A stretch of 64,000 bases of DNA from Aegilops tauschii subsp. strangulata (taxonomy: Eukaryota; Streptophyta; Magnoliopsida; Poales; Poaceae), in contig NC_053040.3 in NCBI RefSeq assembly GCF_002575655.3, positions 159,155,148 to 159,219,147 on the forward strand. The letters are read 5' to 3'. A program made the position numbers and the translations under genes. Under the pieces are notes generated by a model. The model saw nothing but the letters and a program-made list of their open reading frames with translations. It was not told the origin of the DNA and searched no databases. Position 1 is the first letter of the stretch; every line of letters begins with the position of its first letter. Shown here piece after piece: positions 31,248 through 43,210 of the stretch.

Positions 31248-31619
31248 CACACTGTTGATTGTAATCGTGCTACTTAATTGATGGAATTCCCTTTTATTTT
31301 AAAAACTTTATCTAACAAAACTTAGTTAAAAAATATTTTAATTAGGAACATAGTTTGATCTTCTGTTGTTGCACAGATTGAAGAGTAATGGATTTTATTA
31401 AATTGTGTATGCAGCACTCGAACACACAACCTCCTGATTAAGGAGCTCGCGTCCTGCCTCTAGCGCTCCCCTCCCCACGCCGCTCGCCACTCCGGCGTCG
31501 GCGTCCACCTTCCATCGCTTGCCACTCCGGCAACGGCGGCCACCCCGCTCCTCTCCTCTCCGCCGGCTGCCTCCCCGGCCCTGGCGGCCTCTCTCCCGCC
31601 CCCGCGCACCCAGTCCACC

Positions 31620-31781
31620 ATGTCGTCCAACCCGCGTTCCGTCACCTCCTCCTTCCGTCGCGCCGGAGAGCAGCCCATCGTGTCCGGCCTCGGCCTCTCT
31701 TCCAGTTCCGAGGGCTCTGAGGCGCAGGGCCCGACTGGTCTGGAGGCCGGCGCTGGCGCCATGGCGACTGTGGCGGCTGGG
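31620..31781 (+). pseudogene. LINE ORF1, N-terminal part
   Basis: ATG in a CCACCATG context; 54 codons starting MSSNPRSVTSSFRRAGEQPI, Ser/Gly-rich. The frame runs exactly into the CTGGG target site of Gypsy A and continues in frame at 47,008. The preceding 220 bp (31,396-31,619) is a C-rich 5' UTR. Confidence 0.7.
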
Positions 31782-32017
31782 TGATACGTCTCCAACGTAT
31801 CTATAATTTATGAAGTATTCATGTTGTTTTATTATCATTCTTGGATGTTTTACAATCATTTTATAGCAACTTTATATCATTTTTGCGACTAACCTATTGA
31901 CCCGGTGCACAGTGTCAATTGCTGTTTTTTGCTTGTTTTTTACATCGCATGAAATCAATATCAAACGGAGTCCAAACACCACGAAACTTTTTGAAGATTT
32001 TGATGGACCAGAACACC
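31782..32017 (+). mobile_element. 5' LTR of element A, first part
   Basis: Begins TGATACGTCTCCAACGTATC, matching the 3' LTR at 45,437. Interrupted by element B, which duplicated ACACC (32,013-32,017 and 39,537-39,541). Confidence 0.9.
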
Positions 32018-33535
32018 TGATACATCTCCGTCGTATCTATAATTTTTTATTGTTCCATGCCAATATTATACAACTTTCATATACTTTTGGCAACTTTTTA
32101 TACTATTTTCGGGACTAACATATTGATCCAGTGCCCAGTGCCAGTTCCTGTTTGTTGCATGTTTTTTTGTTTCGCAGAAAATCCATATCAACGGAGTCCA
32201 AACAGGATAAAAACTGACGGAGATTTTTTTGGAATATATGTGAATTTTGGGAAGTGGAATCAACGCGAGACGATGCCCGAGGGGGCCACGAAGCAGGGGG
32301 CGCGCCCCTGACCCTCGTGGACACCCCGTAAGGCGGTTGGAGCCCTGCTTTCGCCGCAAGAAAGCTAATATCCGTATAGAGATCATGTCCAAAATTCAGC
32401 CCAATCGGATTTACGGATCTCCGATTATAAAAGAAACGGTGAAAGGGCAGAATCTAAAGCGCAGAAACAGAGAGAGACAGAGAGACAGATCCAATCTCAG
32501 AGGGGCTCTCGCCCCTCCCACGCCATGGAGACCATGGACCAGAGGGGAAACACTTCTCCCATCTAGGGAGAAGGTCAAGGAAGAAGAAGAAGGAGGAGGA
32601 GGGGGGCTCTCTCCCCCTCTCTCCCGGTGGCGCCGGAACGCCGCCGGGGCCATCATCATCACCACGATCTACACCAACACCTCCATCATCTTCACCAACA
32701 TCTCCATCACCTTCCCACATCTATCTACAGCAGTCCACTCTCCCGCAACCCACTGTACCCTCTACTTGAACATGGTGCTTTATGCTTCATATTATTATCC
32801 AATGATGTGTTGCCATCCTATGATGTCTGAGTAGATTTTCGTTGTCCTATCGGTAATTGGTGAATTGCTATGATTTGTTTAATTTGCTTGTGGCTATGTT
32901 GCTTTCCTTTGGTGCCCATCATATGAGCGCGCGCGTGGATCACACCATAGGGTTAGTTGTATGTTGATGATACTATGTATTGGAGGGCAAGAGTGACAGA
33001 AGCTTCAACCTAGCATAGAAATTGATGCATACAGGATTGAAGGGGGACCAATATATCTTAATGCTATGGTTGGGTTTTACCTTAATGAACGTTAGTAGTT
33101 GCGGATGCTTGCTAATAGTTCCAACCATAAGTGCATAGAATTCCAAGTCAGGGATGACATGCTAGCAGTGGCCTCTCCCACATAAAACTTGTTATCGGTC
33201 TAGTAAAGTAGTCAATTGCTTAGGGACAATTTCGCAACTCCTACCACCACTTTTCCACACTCGCTATACTAACTTTATTGCTTCTTTATGTAAACAGCCC
33301 CTAGTTTTTATTTATGTGCTCTTTATATTCTTGCAAACCTATCCAACAACACCTACAAAGTACTTCTAGTTTCATACTTGTTTTCGGTAAAGCGAACGTT
33401 AAGCGTGCGTAGAGTTGTATCGGTGGTCGATAGAACTTGAGGGAATATTTGTTCTACCTTTAGCTCCTCGTTGGGTTCAACACTCTTACTTATCGAAAGA
33501 GGCTACAATTGATCCCCTACACTTGTGTGTTATCA
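32018..33535 (+). mobile_element. 5' LTR of element B (1518 bp)
   Basis: TGATACATCTCCGTCGTATC...GTGTTATCA. The ORFs read from it, such as 32,247-32,834, recur in the 3' LTR and are not regarded as genes. Confidence 0.92.
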
Positions 33536-33546
33536 AGACCTTTTTC

Positions 33547-33564
33547 TGGCGCCGTTGCCGGGGA
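33547..33564 (+). promoter_or_regulatory. PBS of element B (tRNA-Asp)
   Basis: TGGCGCCGTTGCCGGGGA, 11 bp after the LTR end, complementary to tRNA-Asp. Confidence 0.85.
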
Positions 33565-33640
33565 GTTATAGCGTGGGGTGAATATTCTCGTGTGTGCTTG
33601 TTTGCTTTATCACTAAGTAATTTTTATTTGTTGTTCTAAG

Positions 33641-35002
33641 TTGTTCTCTATCTTTATTTATGGATATGGAACACGAAATACCAAAAAATTAGGTGTACCT
33701 GCTACTCATGGAGATGGGGAACCTCCTAAAACCCTCGATGCTGGTTATGTGAAAAATATTATGTACTACTTTGATAATCCTGAGAAAACCCCATTCAATT
33801 ATGTAATGGGAGACACGTTGGATAAACGTGAATACTTTAGGGATTATCGCTTGACTCAAAAAGGGAAACTATTATGGGATCAAATTCATATGTTGCATTG
33901 GTATGCTCGGGAACTATGCTTGAGATATGACTATACCTGTTGCTCTAGGATGAAGGCTCCACACCTTCCCTTTTCATGCAAATTTAATGATGATAAAACC
34001 TTGGCTTCTTATGCTAATGGTATATATGATTACTATGATGTGGAACAAATAGAAGAATTCGTTGCTTGTATGGGTGCTTATGAAATTGAATCTTTGTTTA
34101 AAGAGGGTGAAAATCTTGATGATGCTGTTTACAGACCTGAAAATTTTGCTATACTTAAATAATGCTATGGGAATTATGAATTCAATTCCGACATTGATGA
34201 TTTTATTGAGAGAGTCTCCGCTGTCCAAGAAGAGACTAATATTTTGCAGGAGTCTATGGAAGAAGGAATTGATGAAACTGTGGGCTCATTGGATGAAAAA
34301 GATGATGAGGAGAGCGAAGAACAAAAGGAGGAAGAGCGGATTAGCTACCCGTGCCCACCTTCTAATGAGAGTAAGCCTCCAACTCATACATTGTTTAATG
34401 TCCCTTCGTGCTTACTGAAGGATGATTGCTATGATAACTATTATGATCCCGTTGATTCTTTTGAAATATCCCTTTTTGATTATGCTTGCTATGCTTGTGG
34501 CCAAGATGCCAATATGAATTATGCTTATGGAGATGAACTAGCTATAGTTCCTTATGTTAAACATGAAATTGTTGCTATTGCACCCACGCATGATAGTCCT
34601 AGTATCTTTTTGAATTCTCCAAACTACACTATATCGGAGAAGTTTGCCCTTATTAAGGATTATATTGATGGGTTGCCTTTTACCGCTACACATGATGATT
34701 TTGATAGATATAATATGCATGTGATTTCTGCTCCTACTTGCAATTATTATGAGAGAGGAACTATATCTCCACCTCTCTATGTTTCCCACATGATAAAATT
34801 GCAAGAAACTGTTTATACTATGCATTGGCTTTTACTTTGTGTGCATGAATTGTTCTTTTATGACGTGCCGATGCATAGGAAGAGAGTTAGACTTCGTCAT
34901 TACATGATATATGTTACTTTGTGCTCACTACTAAATCACAAATCATTGTTAATTAAAATTGGCTTTGATATACCTTGGGATCCGGGTGGATCCATTACTT
35001 GA
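33641..35002 (+). pseudogene. Large ORF of element B, one internal stop
   Basis: A single frame of about 450 codons interrupted once, by TAA at 34,160-34,162. The N-terminal part has GVPATHGDGEPPKTLDAGYV, DNPEKTPFNYVMGD and LCLRYDYTCCSRMKAP. The middle is very acidic (DEKDDEESEEQKEEE). The C-terminal part has NYYERGTISPPLY and ends DIPWDPGGSIT. The start is uncertain: an ATG at 33,661 lies one base out of frame. No protease, RT, integrase or zinc knuckle was seen. NYYERGT links it to the ORF of element A. Probably a diverged gag-type protein; function unknown. Confidence 0.55.
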
Positions 35003-35042
35003 GCACTATATGCCTAGCTTAATGGCTTTAAAGAAAGCGCTG

Positions 35043-35059
35043 CCAGGGAGACAACCCGG
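35043..35059 (+). promoter_or_regulatory. Conserved post-ORF hairpin (element B)
   Basis: CCAGGGAGACAACCCGG: the GGG/CCC stem and AGACAA loop are kept, with the flanks changed from TT/AA to CC/GG around one mismatch. It lies about 40 bp after the ORF stop. Confidence 0.5.
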
Positions 35060-38017
35060 AAGTTTTAGAGAGTCATTTATTTCTGTTGAGTGCTTTCATA
35101 TAGTTTAAAAACAAAATAAAAATAAAGAGGGTAACCCAAAACTTTTTCAAAAAGAAAAGCGAAAGTGAGAAAGACGAGCATTGTTAAAGTGGGAGCTAGC
35201 CTTGAACTTTGTTCATGCTCACGGAAACTTTGTGAATCTTGATTACAGAAACTTTTCAACAAAAATAATTATCCCCTTGTACAATTCCATTGTATAATAA
35301 AAATAATGTGCCAAGGTTTGCCTTTAGGATGTTTTAGATTACTTGTTGGTTTGTGCGGTGCAGGACAGAAACTTTGGCTGTAGTGCGCGATTTTTCTTTT
35401 TTTACTGGAACGTCAAACGGTTCTGAAACTTTTTGCACTGTCTTTCTATACAAATTGTTTATTTGTCATAATTTTGGTAGAATTGTTGGAGTACCAGAAG
35501 TTTGGTGAATGTTCAGATTACTACAGATTGTCCTGTTTAAGACAGATTCTGTTTTTGATGCATAGTTTGCTTGTTTTGATGAAACTATCGATTCCTATCA
35601 GTGGATTAAGCCATGGAAAAGTTATATTACAGTATCTATAATGCAAAAACAAAATATGAATTGGTTTGCAACAGCACTTAGAGTAGTGATTTGCTTTATT
35701 ATACTAACGGATCTTACCGAGCTTTCTGTTGAGTTTTGTGTGGATGAAGTGTTCGAAGATCGAGGATGTCTCGATGTGAGGAGAAGAAGGAGAGGCAAGA
35801 GCTCAAGCTTGGGGATGCCCCGGAAGGCATCCCATCTTTCTTCAACAAATATCGGTATGTTTTCGGATTCGTTTTGTTCATGCGATATGTGCAAATCTTG
35901 GAGCGTCTTTTGCATTTCGTTTTCACTTTTCTTTTATGCACCATGATGGTATGAGATAGTCCTTGGTTGATTTATAGAATGCTCTTTGCACTTCACTTAT
36001 ATCTTTTGAGTATGGCTTTATAGAATGCTTCATGTGCTTCACTTATATCATTCGAAGTTTGGATTGCCTGTTTCTCTTCACATAGAAAACCGCCATTTGT
36101 AGAATGCTCTTTTGCTCCACTTATATTTGTTAGCGCGTGGGCATACCTTTAGTAGAAAGAATTAAACTCTCTTGCTTCACTTATATCTATTTAGAGAGAT
36201 GACAGGAACTGGTCATTCACATGGTTAGTCATAAAATCCCACATAAAACTTGTAGACCACTGAATATGATATGTTTGATTCCTTGCAATAGTTTTGCGAT
36301 ATAAAGGTGGTGATATTAGAGTTGTGCTAGTTGAGTAATTGTGAAATTGAGAAATACTTGTGTTGAGGTTTGCAAGTCCCGTAGCATGCACGTATGGTAA
36401 ATGTTGTGTGACAAATTTGAAGCATGGGGTGTTCTTTGATTGCTTTCCTTATGAGTGGCGGTCGGGGACGAGCGATGGTCTTTTCCTACCAATCTAGCCC
36501 CCTAGGGGCATGCGTAGTAGTACTTTGCTTCGAGGGCTAATAAACTTTTGCAATAAGTATATGAGTTCTTTATGACTAATGTGAGTCCATGGATTATACG
36601 CACTCTCACCCTTCCATCATTGCTAGCCTCTTCGGTACCATGCATTGCCCTTTCTCACCTCGAGAGTTGGTGCAAACTTTGCCGGTGCATCCAAACCCTG
36701 TGATACGATACGCTCTGTCACACATAAGCCTCCTTATATCTTCCTCAAAACAGCCACCATACCTACCTATCATGGTATTTCCATAGCCATTCTGAGATAT
36801 ATTGCCATGCAACTTCCATCATCATCATATACATGACTTGAGTATTTATTGTCATATTGCTTCGTAAGATAGCTAGCATGATGTTTTCATGGCTTGTCCC
36901 TTTTTTGATGTCATTGCTACGCTAGATCATTGCACATCCCGGTACACCGCCGGAGGCATTCATATAGAGTCATATCTTTGTTCTAGTATCGAGTTGTAAT
37001 ATTGAGTTGTAAGTAAATAAAAGTGTGATGATCATCATTATTAGAGCATTGCCCCAGTAAGGAAAGGATGATGGAGACTATGATTCCCCCACAAGTCGGG
37101 ATGAGACTCCGGACTTTCAAAATAAATAAAAGAGGCCAAAGAAGCCCAAATAAAAAAAGGAGGCCAAAGAAGCCCACCAAAACAAAAAAAGAAAAAGAAA
37201 AAAAGAAAAAAAATGAGAGAAAAAGAGAGAAGGGGCAATGTTACTATCCTTTTACCACACCTGTGCTTCAGAGTAGCACCATGTTCTTCATATAGACAGT
37301 CTCTTGAGTTATCACTTTCATATACTAGTGGGAATTTTCATTATAGAACTTGGCTTGTATATTCCAACGATGGGCTTCCTCAAATGCCCTAGGTCTTCAT
37401 GAGCAAGCAAGTTGGATGCACACCCACTTAGTTTCAGTTTGAGCTTTCATATACTTATATCTCTAGTGCATCCATTGCATGGCAATCCCTACTCCTCACA
37501 TTGACATCAATTGATGGGCATCTCCATAGCCCGTTGATTAGCCGCGTTGATGTGAGACTTTCTCCTTTTTTGTCTTCTCACACAAACTTCCATCATCATA
37601 TTTTATTTCACCCATAGTGCTATATCCATGGCTTGCGCTCATGTATTGCGTGAGGGTTGAAAAGGCTGAAGTGCATTAAAAAGTATGAACCAATTGCTCG
37701 GCTTGTCATCGGGGTTGTGCATGATGGGAGCATTTTGTGTGACAAAAATGAAGCATGGTAAACTATATGATTTTGTAGGGATGAGCTTTCTTTGGCTATG
37801 TTATTTTGAGAGGACATAATTGCTTGGTTAGTATGCTTGAAGTATTATTGTCTTAATGTCAAATGATAGACTATTGGTTTGAATCACTCGTGTCTTAATA
37901 TTCATGCCATGATTAGATTATGTGATCAAGATTATGCTAGGTAGCATTCCACATCAAAAATTATCTTTTTTATCATTTACCTACTCGAGGACGAATAGGA
38001 ATTAAGCTTGGGGATGC
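35060..38017 (+). other. Long non-coding 3' region of element B with one PPT-like hairpin
   Basis: No gene. At 35,812-35,833 the hairpin GGGATGCC-CCGGAA-GGCATCCC follows AAGCTTG. At 35,985-36,190 there are four or five degenerate repeats of TAGAATGCTCTT...GCTTCACTTATATC; the same phrase recurs in element A near 44,190-44,250. A purine-rich A-tract is at 37,130-37,235. Confidence 0.65.
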
Positions 38018-39536
38018 TGATACGTCTCCGTCGTATCTATAATTTTTGATTGTTCCATGCCAATATTATACAACTTTCATATACTTTTGGCAACTTTTTA
38101 TACTATTTTTGGGACTAACATATTGATCCAGTGCCCAGTGCCAGTTCCTGTTTGTTGCATGTTTTTTTGTTTCACAGAACATCCATATCAACGGAGTCCA
38201 AATGGGATAAAAACTGACAGAGATTTTTTTTGGAATATATGTGAATTTTGCGAAGTGGAATCAACGCGAGACGATGCCCGAGGGGGCCACGAGGCAGGGG
38301 GCGCACCCCTGACCCTCGTGGACACCCTGTAAGGCGGTTGGAGCCCTTCTTTCACCGCAAGAAAGCTAATATCCGGATAGAGATCATGTCCAAAATTCAG
38401 CCCAATCGGAGTTACGGATTTCCGATTATAAAAGAAACGGTGAAAGCGCAGAATCTAAAGCGCAGAAACAGAGAGAGACAGAGAGACAGATCCAATCTCA
38501 GAGGGGCTCTCGCCCCTCCCACGCCATGGAGACCATGGACCAGAGGGGAAACCCTTCTCCCATCTAGGGAGAAGGTCAAGGAAGAAGAAGGAGGGGGGCT
38601 CTCTCCCCCTCTCTCCCGGTGGCGCCGGAACGCCGCCGGGGCCATCATCATCACCGTGATCTACACCAACACCTCCATCATCTTCACCAACATCTCCATC
38701 ACCTTCCCCCATCTATCTACAGTGGTCCACTCTCCCGCAACCCGCTGTACCCTCTACTTGAACATGGTGCTTTATGCTTCATATTATTATCCAATGATGT
38801 GTTGCCATCCTATGATGTCTGAGTAGATTTTCGTTGTCCTATCGGTAATTGGTGAATTGCTATGATTGGTTTAATTTGCTTGTGGTTATGTTGTTGTCCT
38901 TTGGTGCCCATCATAAGAGCGCGCGCGTGGATCACACCATAGGGTTAGTTGTATGTTGATAATACTATGTATTGGAGGGCAAGAGTGACAGAAGCTTCAA
39001 CCTAGCATAGAAATTGATGCATACGGGATTGAAGGGGGACCAATATATCTTAATGCTATGGTTGGGTTTTACCTTAATGAACGTTAGTAGTTGCGGATGC
39101 TTGCTAATACTTCCAACCATAAGTGCATAGAATTCCAAGTCAGGGATGACATGCTAGCAGTGGCCTCTCCCACATAAAACTTGCTATCGGTCTAGTAAAG
39201 TAGTCAATTGCTTAGGGACAATTTCGCAACTCCTACCACCACTTTTCCACACTCGCTATACTAACTTTATTGCTTCTTTATGTAAACAGCCCCTAGTTTT
39301 TATTTACGTGCTCTTTATATTCTTGCAAACCTATCCAACAACACCTACAAAGTACTTCTAGTTTCATACTTGTTTTCGGTAAAGCGAACGTTAAGCGTGC
39401 GTAGAGTTGTATCGGTGGTCGACAGAACTTGAGGGAATATTTGTTCTACCTTTAGCTCCTCGTTGGGTTCGACACTCTTACTTATCGAAAGAGGCTACAA
39501 TTGATCCCCTATCTTGTGGGATATCAACACCCAGGA
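38018..39536 (+). mobile_element. 3' LTR of element B (1519 bp)
   Basis: TGATACGTCTCCGTCGTATC...GGGATATCA, preceded by PPT AAGCTTGGGGATGC (38,004-38,017) and followed by TSD ACACC. Confidence 0.92.
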
Positions 39537-39541
39537 TGGGC

Positions 39542-40821
39542 CAGAGCAGCACCTGGGGTGCCCCGAGGTGGGCACAACCCACCAGGGCGCGCCTGGCCCA
39601 GGCGCGCCTAGGTGGGTTGTGCCCACCTCGGTGGCCTCCTGCACCACCTGTTTACCCTATAAATTCACAAATATTCCAAAAACCCTGGGGGTTAACCTAG
39701 ATCAGAAGTTCTGCCGCCACAAGCCTCTATAGCCACCGAAAACCAATATAGACCCCGTTCCGGCACCCTGCCGGAGGGGGGAATTATCTCGGTGGCCATC
39801 TTCATCATCCCGGCGGCCACCACGATGAGGAGGGAGTAGTCCACCCTCGGGGCTGAGGGTTTGTACTAGTAGCTATATGTTTAATCTCTCTCTCTCTCTC
39901 GTGTTCTTGAGATGTCACGATGTTGATGTATCGCGGGCTTTGTTAATATAGTCGGATCATATGGTGTTTTCCCCTCTCTATCTTGTTGTGATGAATTGAG
40001 TTTTTCCCTTTGAGATTTCATTGTTATCGGATTGAATACTTTTATGGATTTGAGAACACTTGATATATGTCTTGCGATTGAATACTCGTGGTGACAATGG
40101 GGTATCGTATTGATTCACTTGATATATGTTTTGGCACTCAACTCACGGATCCCAAGGTGACATTGGGGTAATCTATGCATAGGGGTTGATGCACGTTCTT
40201 GTCTTTGTTTCTCCGGTAGAAGTCTTGGGGCACTCTTTGAAGTTCTTAGTGTTGGATTGAGTATTATGAATATGAATTTTTTTGGTGTTATTTTAGTACG
40301 AACTCTAGGATAGATCGAACGGAAAGAATAGCTTTGTGTTATTTTAGTACGAACTCTTGAATAGATCGAACGGAAAGAATAGCTTTGAGGTGGTTTCGTA
40401 CCCTACAAACAATTTATTAGCACTGTTGGGAGATTGCACTAGCGAAAGTACGGACCCTAGGCCTCATTTTCAAGCATTGCAATACCGTCTTTGTGCCCAT
40501 TTACTATTTGCTACCTTGTTGTTTTTATTTATTCAGATTATAAAAATATATTTATATCATCCATGTTACACTTTTATCACCATCTCTTCACCGAACTAGT
40601 GCACCAATACAATTTTCCATTGTATTGGGTGTGTTGGGGACACAAGAGATTTCTTGTATTTGGTTGCTGGGTCGTTTGAGAGAGACTATCTTCATCCTAT
40701 GCCTCCCACGGATTGATACCTTAGGTCATCCACTTGAGGGAAAATTGCTACTGTCCTACAAAACTCTACGCTTGGAGGCCCAACACATATCTACAAGAAT
40801 CAAGTTGCATAGTAGACATCA
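39542..40821 (+). mobile_element. 5' LTR of element A, second part
   Basis: Resumes CAGGATGGGCCAGAGCAG exactly as in the 3' LTR at 45,674 and ends AGTAGACATCA. Relative to the 3' LTR it lacks about 75 bp near 40,410 and has an extra palindromic CAGGCGCGCC-containing stretch near 39,580-39,620. Confidence 0.9.
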
Positions 40822-40831
40822 AGCTCTTTTC

Positions 40832-40849
40832 TGGCGCCGTTGCCGGGGA
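40832..40849 (+). promoter_or_regulatory. PBS of element A (tRNA-Asp)
   Basis: TGGCGCCGTTGCCGGGGA, complementary to the 3' end of plant tRNA-Asp, 10 bp after the LTR. The same site occurs in element B. Confidence 0.85.
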
Positions 40850-40946
40850 GGTGAGTGCTTGAAGGTATATATTTATATCTTGGAATCGAATCTTTTAGTT
40901 TCTTGTTTTATCACTAGTTTGGTTTATAAAAAGAAAACTACAAAAA

Positions 40947-42525
40947 ATGGAATTGAGGTTGCATCATATTAGTGGTCATCTTTATAATATCTTTCTTGAA
41001 AATGATGGATCAGAAAATTGTGCTCAGTTGCTAGAAGAAGAAGTCAATAAAATGCTTGGCACAAAATATTTGAATGATGAGCATGCTTGCAATGTTGTTA
41101 GTGTGGATTATTTGAATATCCTAAATGCTAATGATGATTTTACAAGTCATGACAAAAAATGTTTCTTATAAGCATGTCACTTTTTGTGAAGTTAATTGGG
41201 AGTGCCTTTGCACACCAAAAAGGGAAGATAGATTTTGCAAGAAGCATAAATATTTAGAAACGGAAAATTTGCAAGAGAGGCTAGATGATTGTGCTGAAAG
41301 ATCTAATTTTTTGGTCATCCTTGTGAACTTTGCAATGAATGTGGTCATTTAAATCTCCAATGCAATTTCTTTCATGATCAAATTGTGTCCAAAAATTGTG
41401 ATAACTTGATTACCCTTGAGCATCATAGAGAGCTTAGTCTTCTTTTGGGGTATGAAAAAATGAAACGTATAACTAAGGGTATTCCAAAATTTAATCTCGA
41501 GAGATTTCTTGATTTTGATCTAGAGGAAATTTATATGTTTTGTGAGGTAAATTGCATTGAGAATCCTTATATTGCCAACAATCTAAAGTCAAGAAAAAAA
41601 TAGAATATGAAGAGAATACTGATGAAAGGGAAAATATTTCCCAATACCCTCCTAGTGTTTATTATGATGAATCAGGTAACGAAGAGGAGCTTCCTATCCA
41701 ACCAATCTCATCAATAAGAAGCTTGAAAAGATTAATTAAACCCACACATGATGTGGTGAAGAAGAAGGAAAGAAGAAAGAATAGAGGTAAAAAGGTATCT
41801 CTCCCAAATAATGTTTCTCCTATTATTGTTGTGCCTCATGAAAATGAATCAAAAATAATTGTGGAAGATGATGCACTTGATGATGATTTTGTTATGCCTA
41901 TTGCTTGTTGTGATGATTATGATTGGGAAGATAATGATACTTCTTATAATCTTGGAAATCTTTTTGGCACCAACTTGGGTAATTATGGTGATAGCAATTG
42001 TTATACCATTGGTGCTATTCATACTATTAATGATGAGAATGATTATGCTTATGATATGTAAAGCCAAAAGATTGGGGATTCTATGTTTGATGGGAATGAC
42101 ATGTTTGAGAATTTGTTTGCTGCAATTAATGTTTGTCCCAAGCTTGGGGATGTTATGCTTAATGAAGAAGATGTTTTAGTCCCCTTACTTTTAATGATCA
42201 AATTTGCTATGATGATTGCATGCCTCCTACTTATGATGATTATTGTGATGGTACTTATGTTATGAAAAGTAGTGATAATTATTGTCATAATTTTGAATAT
42301 CCTTTTACTGAACATTACTCTGTTAATGTGGGAACAATAATTAGTATTCAAGTTTCATATGATACTCCCACTATTGTGAATGAGAATAAATTTGCTTATG
42401 TGGAGAGTAATAAGTTTTCTATGCTTGTGGATCATGAAAGGAATGCTTCATGTAATGGTTATATTGATGAATCTATTCATGATGCTACTGAAAATTATTA
42501 TGAGAGAGGAACTTATGATGCATGA
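40947..42525 (+). pseudogene. Gag-like ORF of element A with one CCHC knuckle, frameshifted
   Basis: ATG at 40,947 starts MELRLHHISGHLYNIFLEND. Frames change near 41,150 and 41,310. At 41,322-41,363 lies CELCNECGHLNLQC, an exact CX2CX4HX4C zinc knuckle, linking the ORF to gag. Further on come a basic KKKERRKNRGKK, acidic DDALDDDF, and finally ENYYERGTYDA (ending 42,525), whose NYYERGT is shared with the ORF of element B. No protease or RT. It probably encoded an RNA-binding capsid-type protein. Confidence 0.6.
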
Positions 42526-42615
42526 TGTTCTCTTTATGTTTCAATTCTTTACGTTTATACGAGCATCATTGAAATCATCGTGTCTAGCTTAAAAGGCATT
42601 AAAGAAAACCGCTTG

Positions 42616-42631
42616 TTGGGAGACAACCCAA
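42616..42631 (+). promoter_or_regulatory. Conserved post-ORF hairpin (element A)
   Basis: TTGGGAGACAACCCAA, a 5-bp stem with loop AGACAA, about 90 bp after the ORF stop. Confidence 0.5.
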
Positions 42632-43210
42632 AACTTTTACCTACAGTTTTTGTGTGTTCACATGATTATGCTACTGTATTAATCATGTTTTATTGCTTTT
42701 GTTTCAATAAAGTGCCAAGTAAAGCCTTTGGGATCATGTTGGGTGATAGTTGATTTGACCCTGCTGAAAAACAGAAACTTTTGCGCTCACGAAAATTATT
42801 CTCATTTTTAACAGAAGAGTGCTATTGAGTTGAATCTTTTTGAAGAAGTTTAATATACAAATTTCTCACGTGGTCATATGTTTTCATAATTTTTGGAGTA
42901 GCAGAAGTGTGGTGGTTATCCAGATCATTACAGACTGTTCTGTTTTTGACAGATTCTGTTTTCAATGCATAGTTTGCTTGCTTTCTAGTTTCTATGGCTT
43001 ATATTGCTCAATATAAATTGTGGAAATGATATGATAAAGTAGGCATTGTGTGAGAACAATTAGGAATCTTGTCTTTGACAGTACCAAAAGTGGAATGGTT
43101 TGCTCTTTATTATACTAACCTATCTCACAAAGTTCCGTTAAGTTTTATGTGATTGAAGTTTTCAAGTTTTGGGTGAGATGTCGATATGAGGAGAATAAGG
43201 AGTGACAATT

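Larger units (their letters stand above)
32018..39536 (+). mobile_element. Gypsy element B, non-autonomous Athila type, 7519 bp
   Basis: TSD ACACC at 32,013-32,017 and 39,537-39,541. LTRs 32,018-33,535 and 38,018-39,536, PBS and PPT present, one ORF, then about 3 kb of non-coding sequence. It lies inside the 5' LTR of element A, so it is younger than A. The LTRs differ at roughly 2-3% by eye. Confidence 0.93.

Noticed and set aside
31405..31450. tRNA-like string on the minus strand (CTCCTTAATCAGGAG, GTGTTCGAGTGC)
   Set aside because: It has an anticodon-like stem and a B-box-like motif but no D arm or acceptor stem; part of the LINE 5' end.
31398..31859. A 153-residue minus-strand Gly/Arg-rich ORF
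   Set aside because: Antisense of the LINE 5' UTR and ORF1, running across the Gypsy A insertion point.
32247..32834. A 195-residue ORF and its near copy at 38,248-38,826
   Set aside because: Both lie in the two LTRs of element B at the same offset, so they are LTR sequence rather than duplicated genes.
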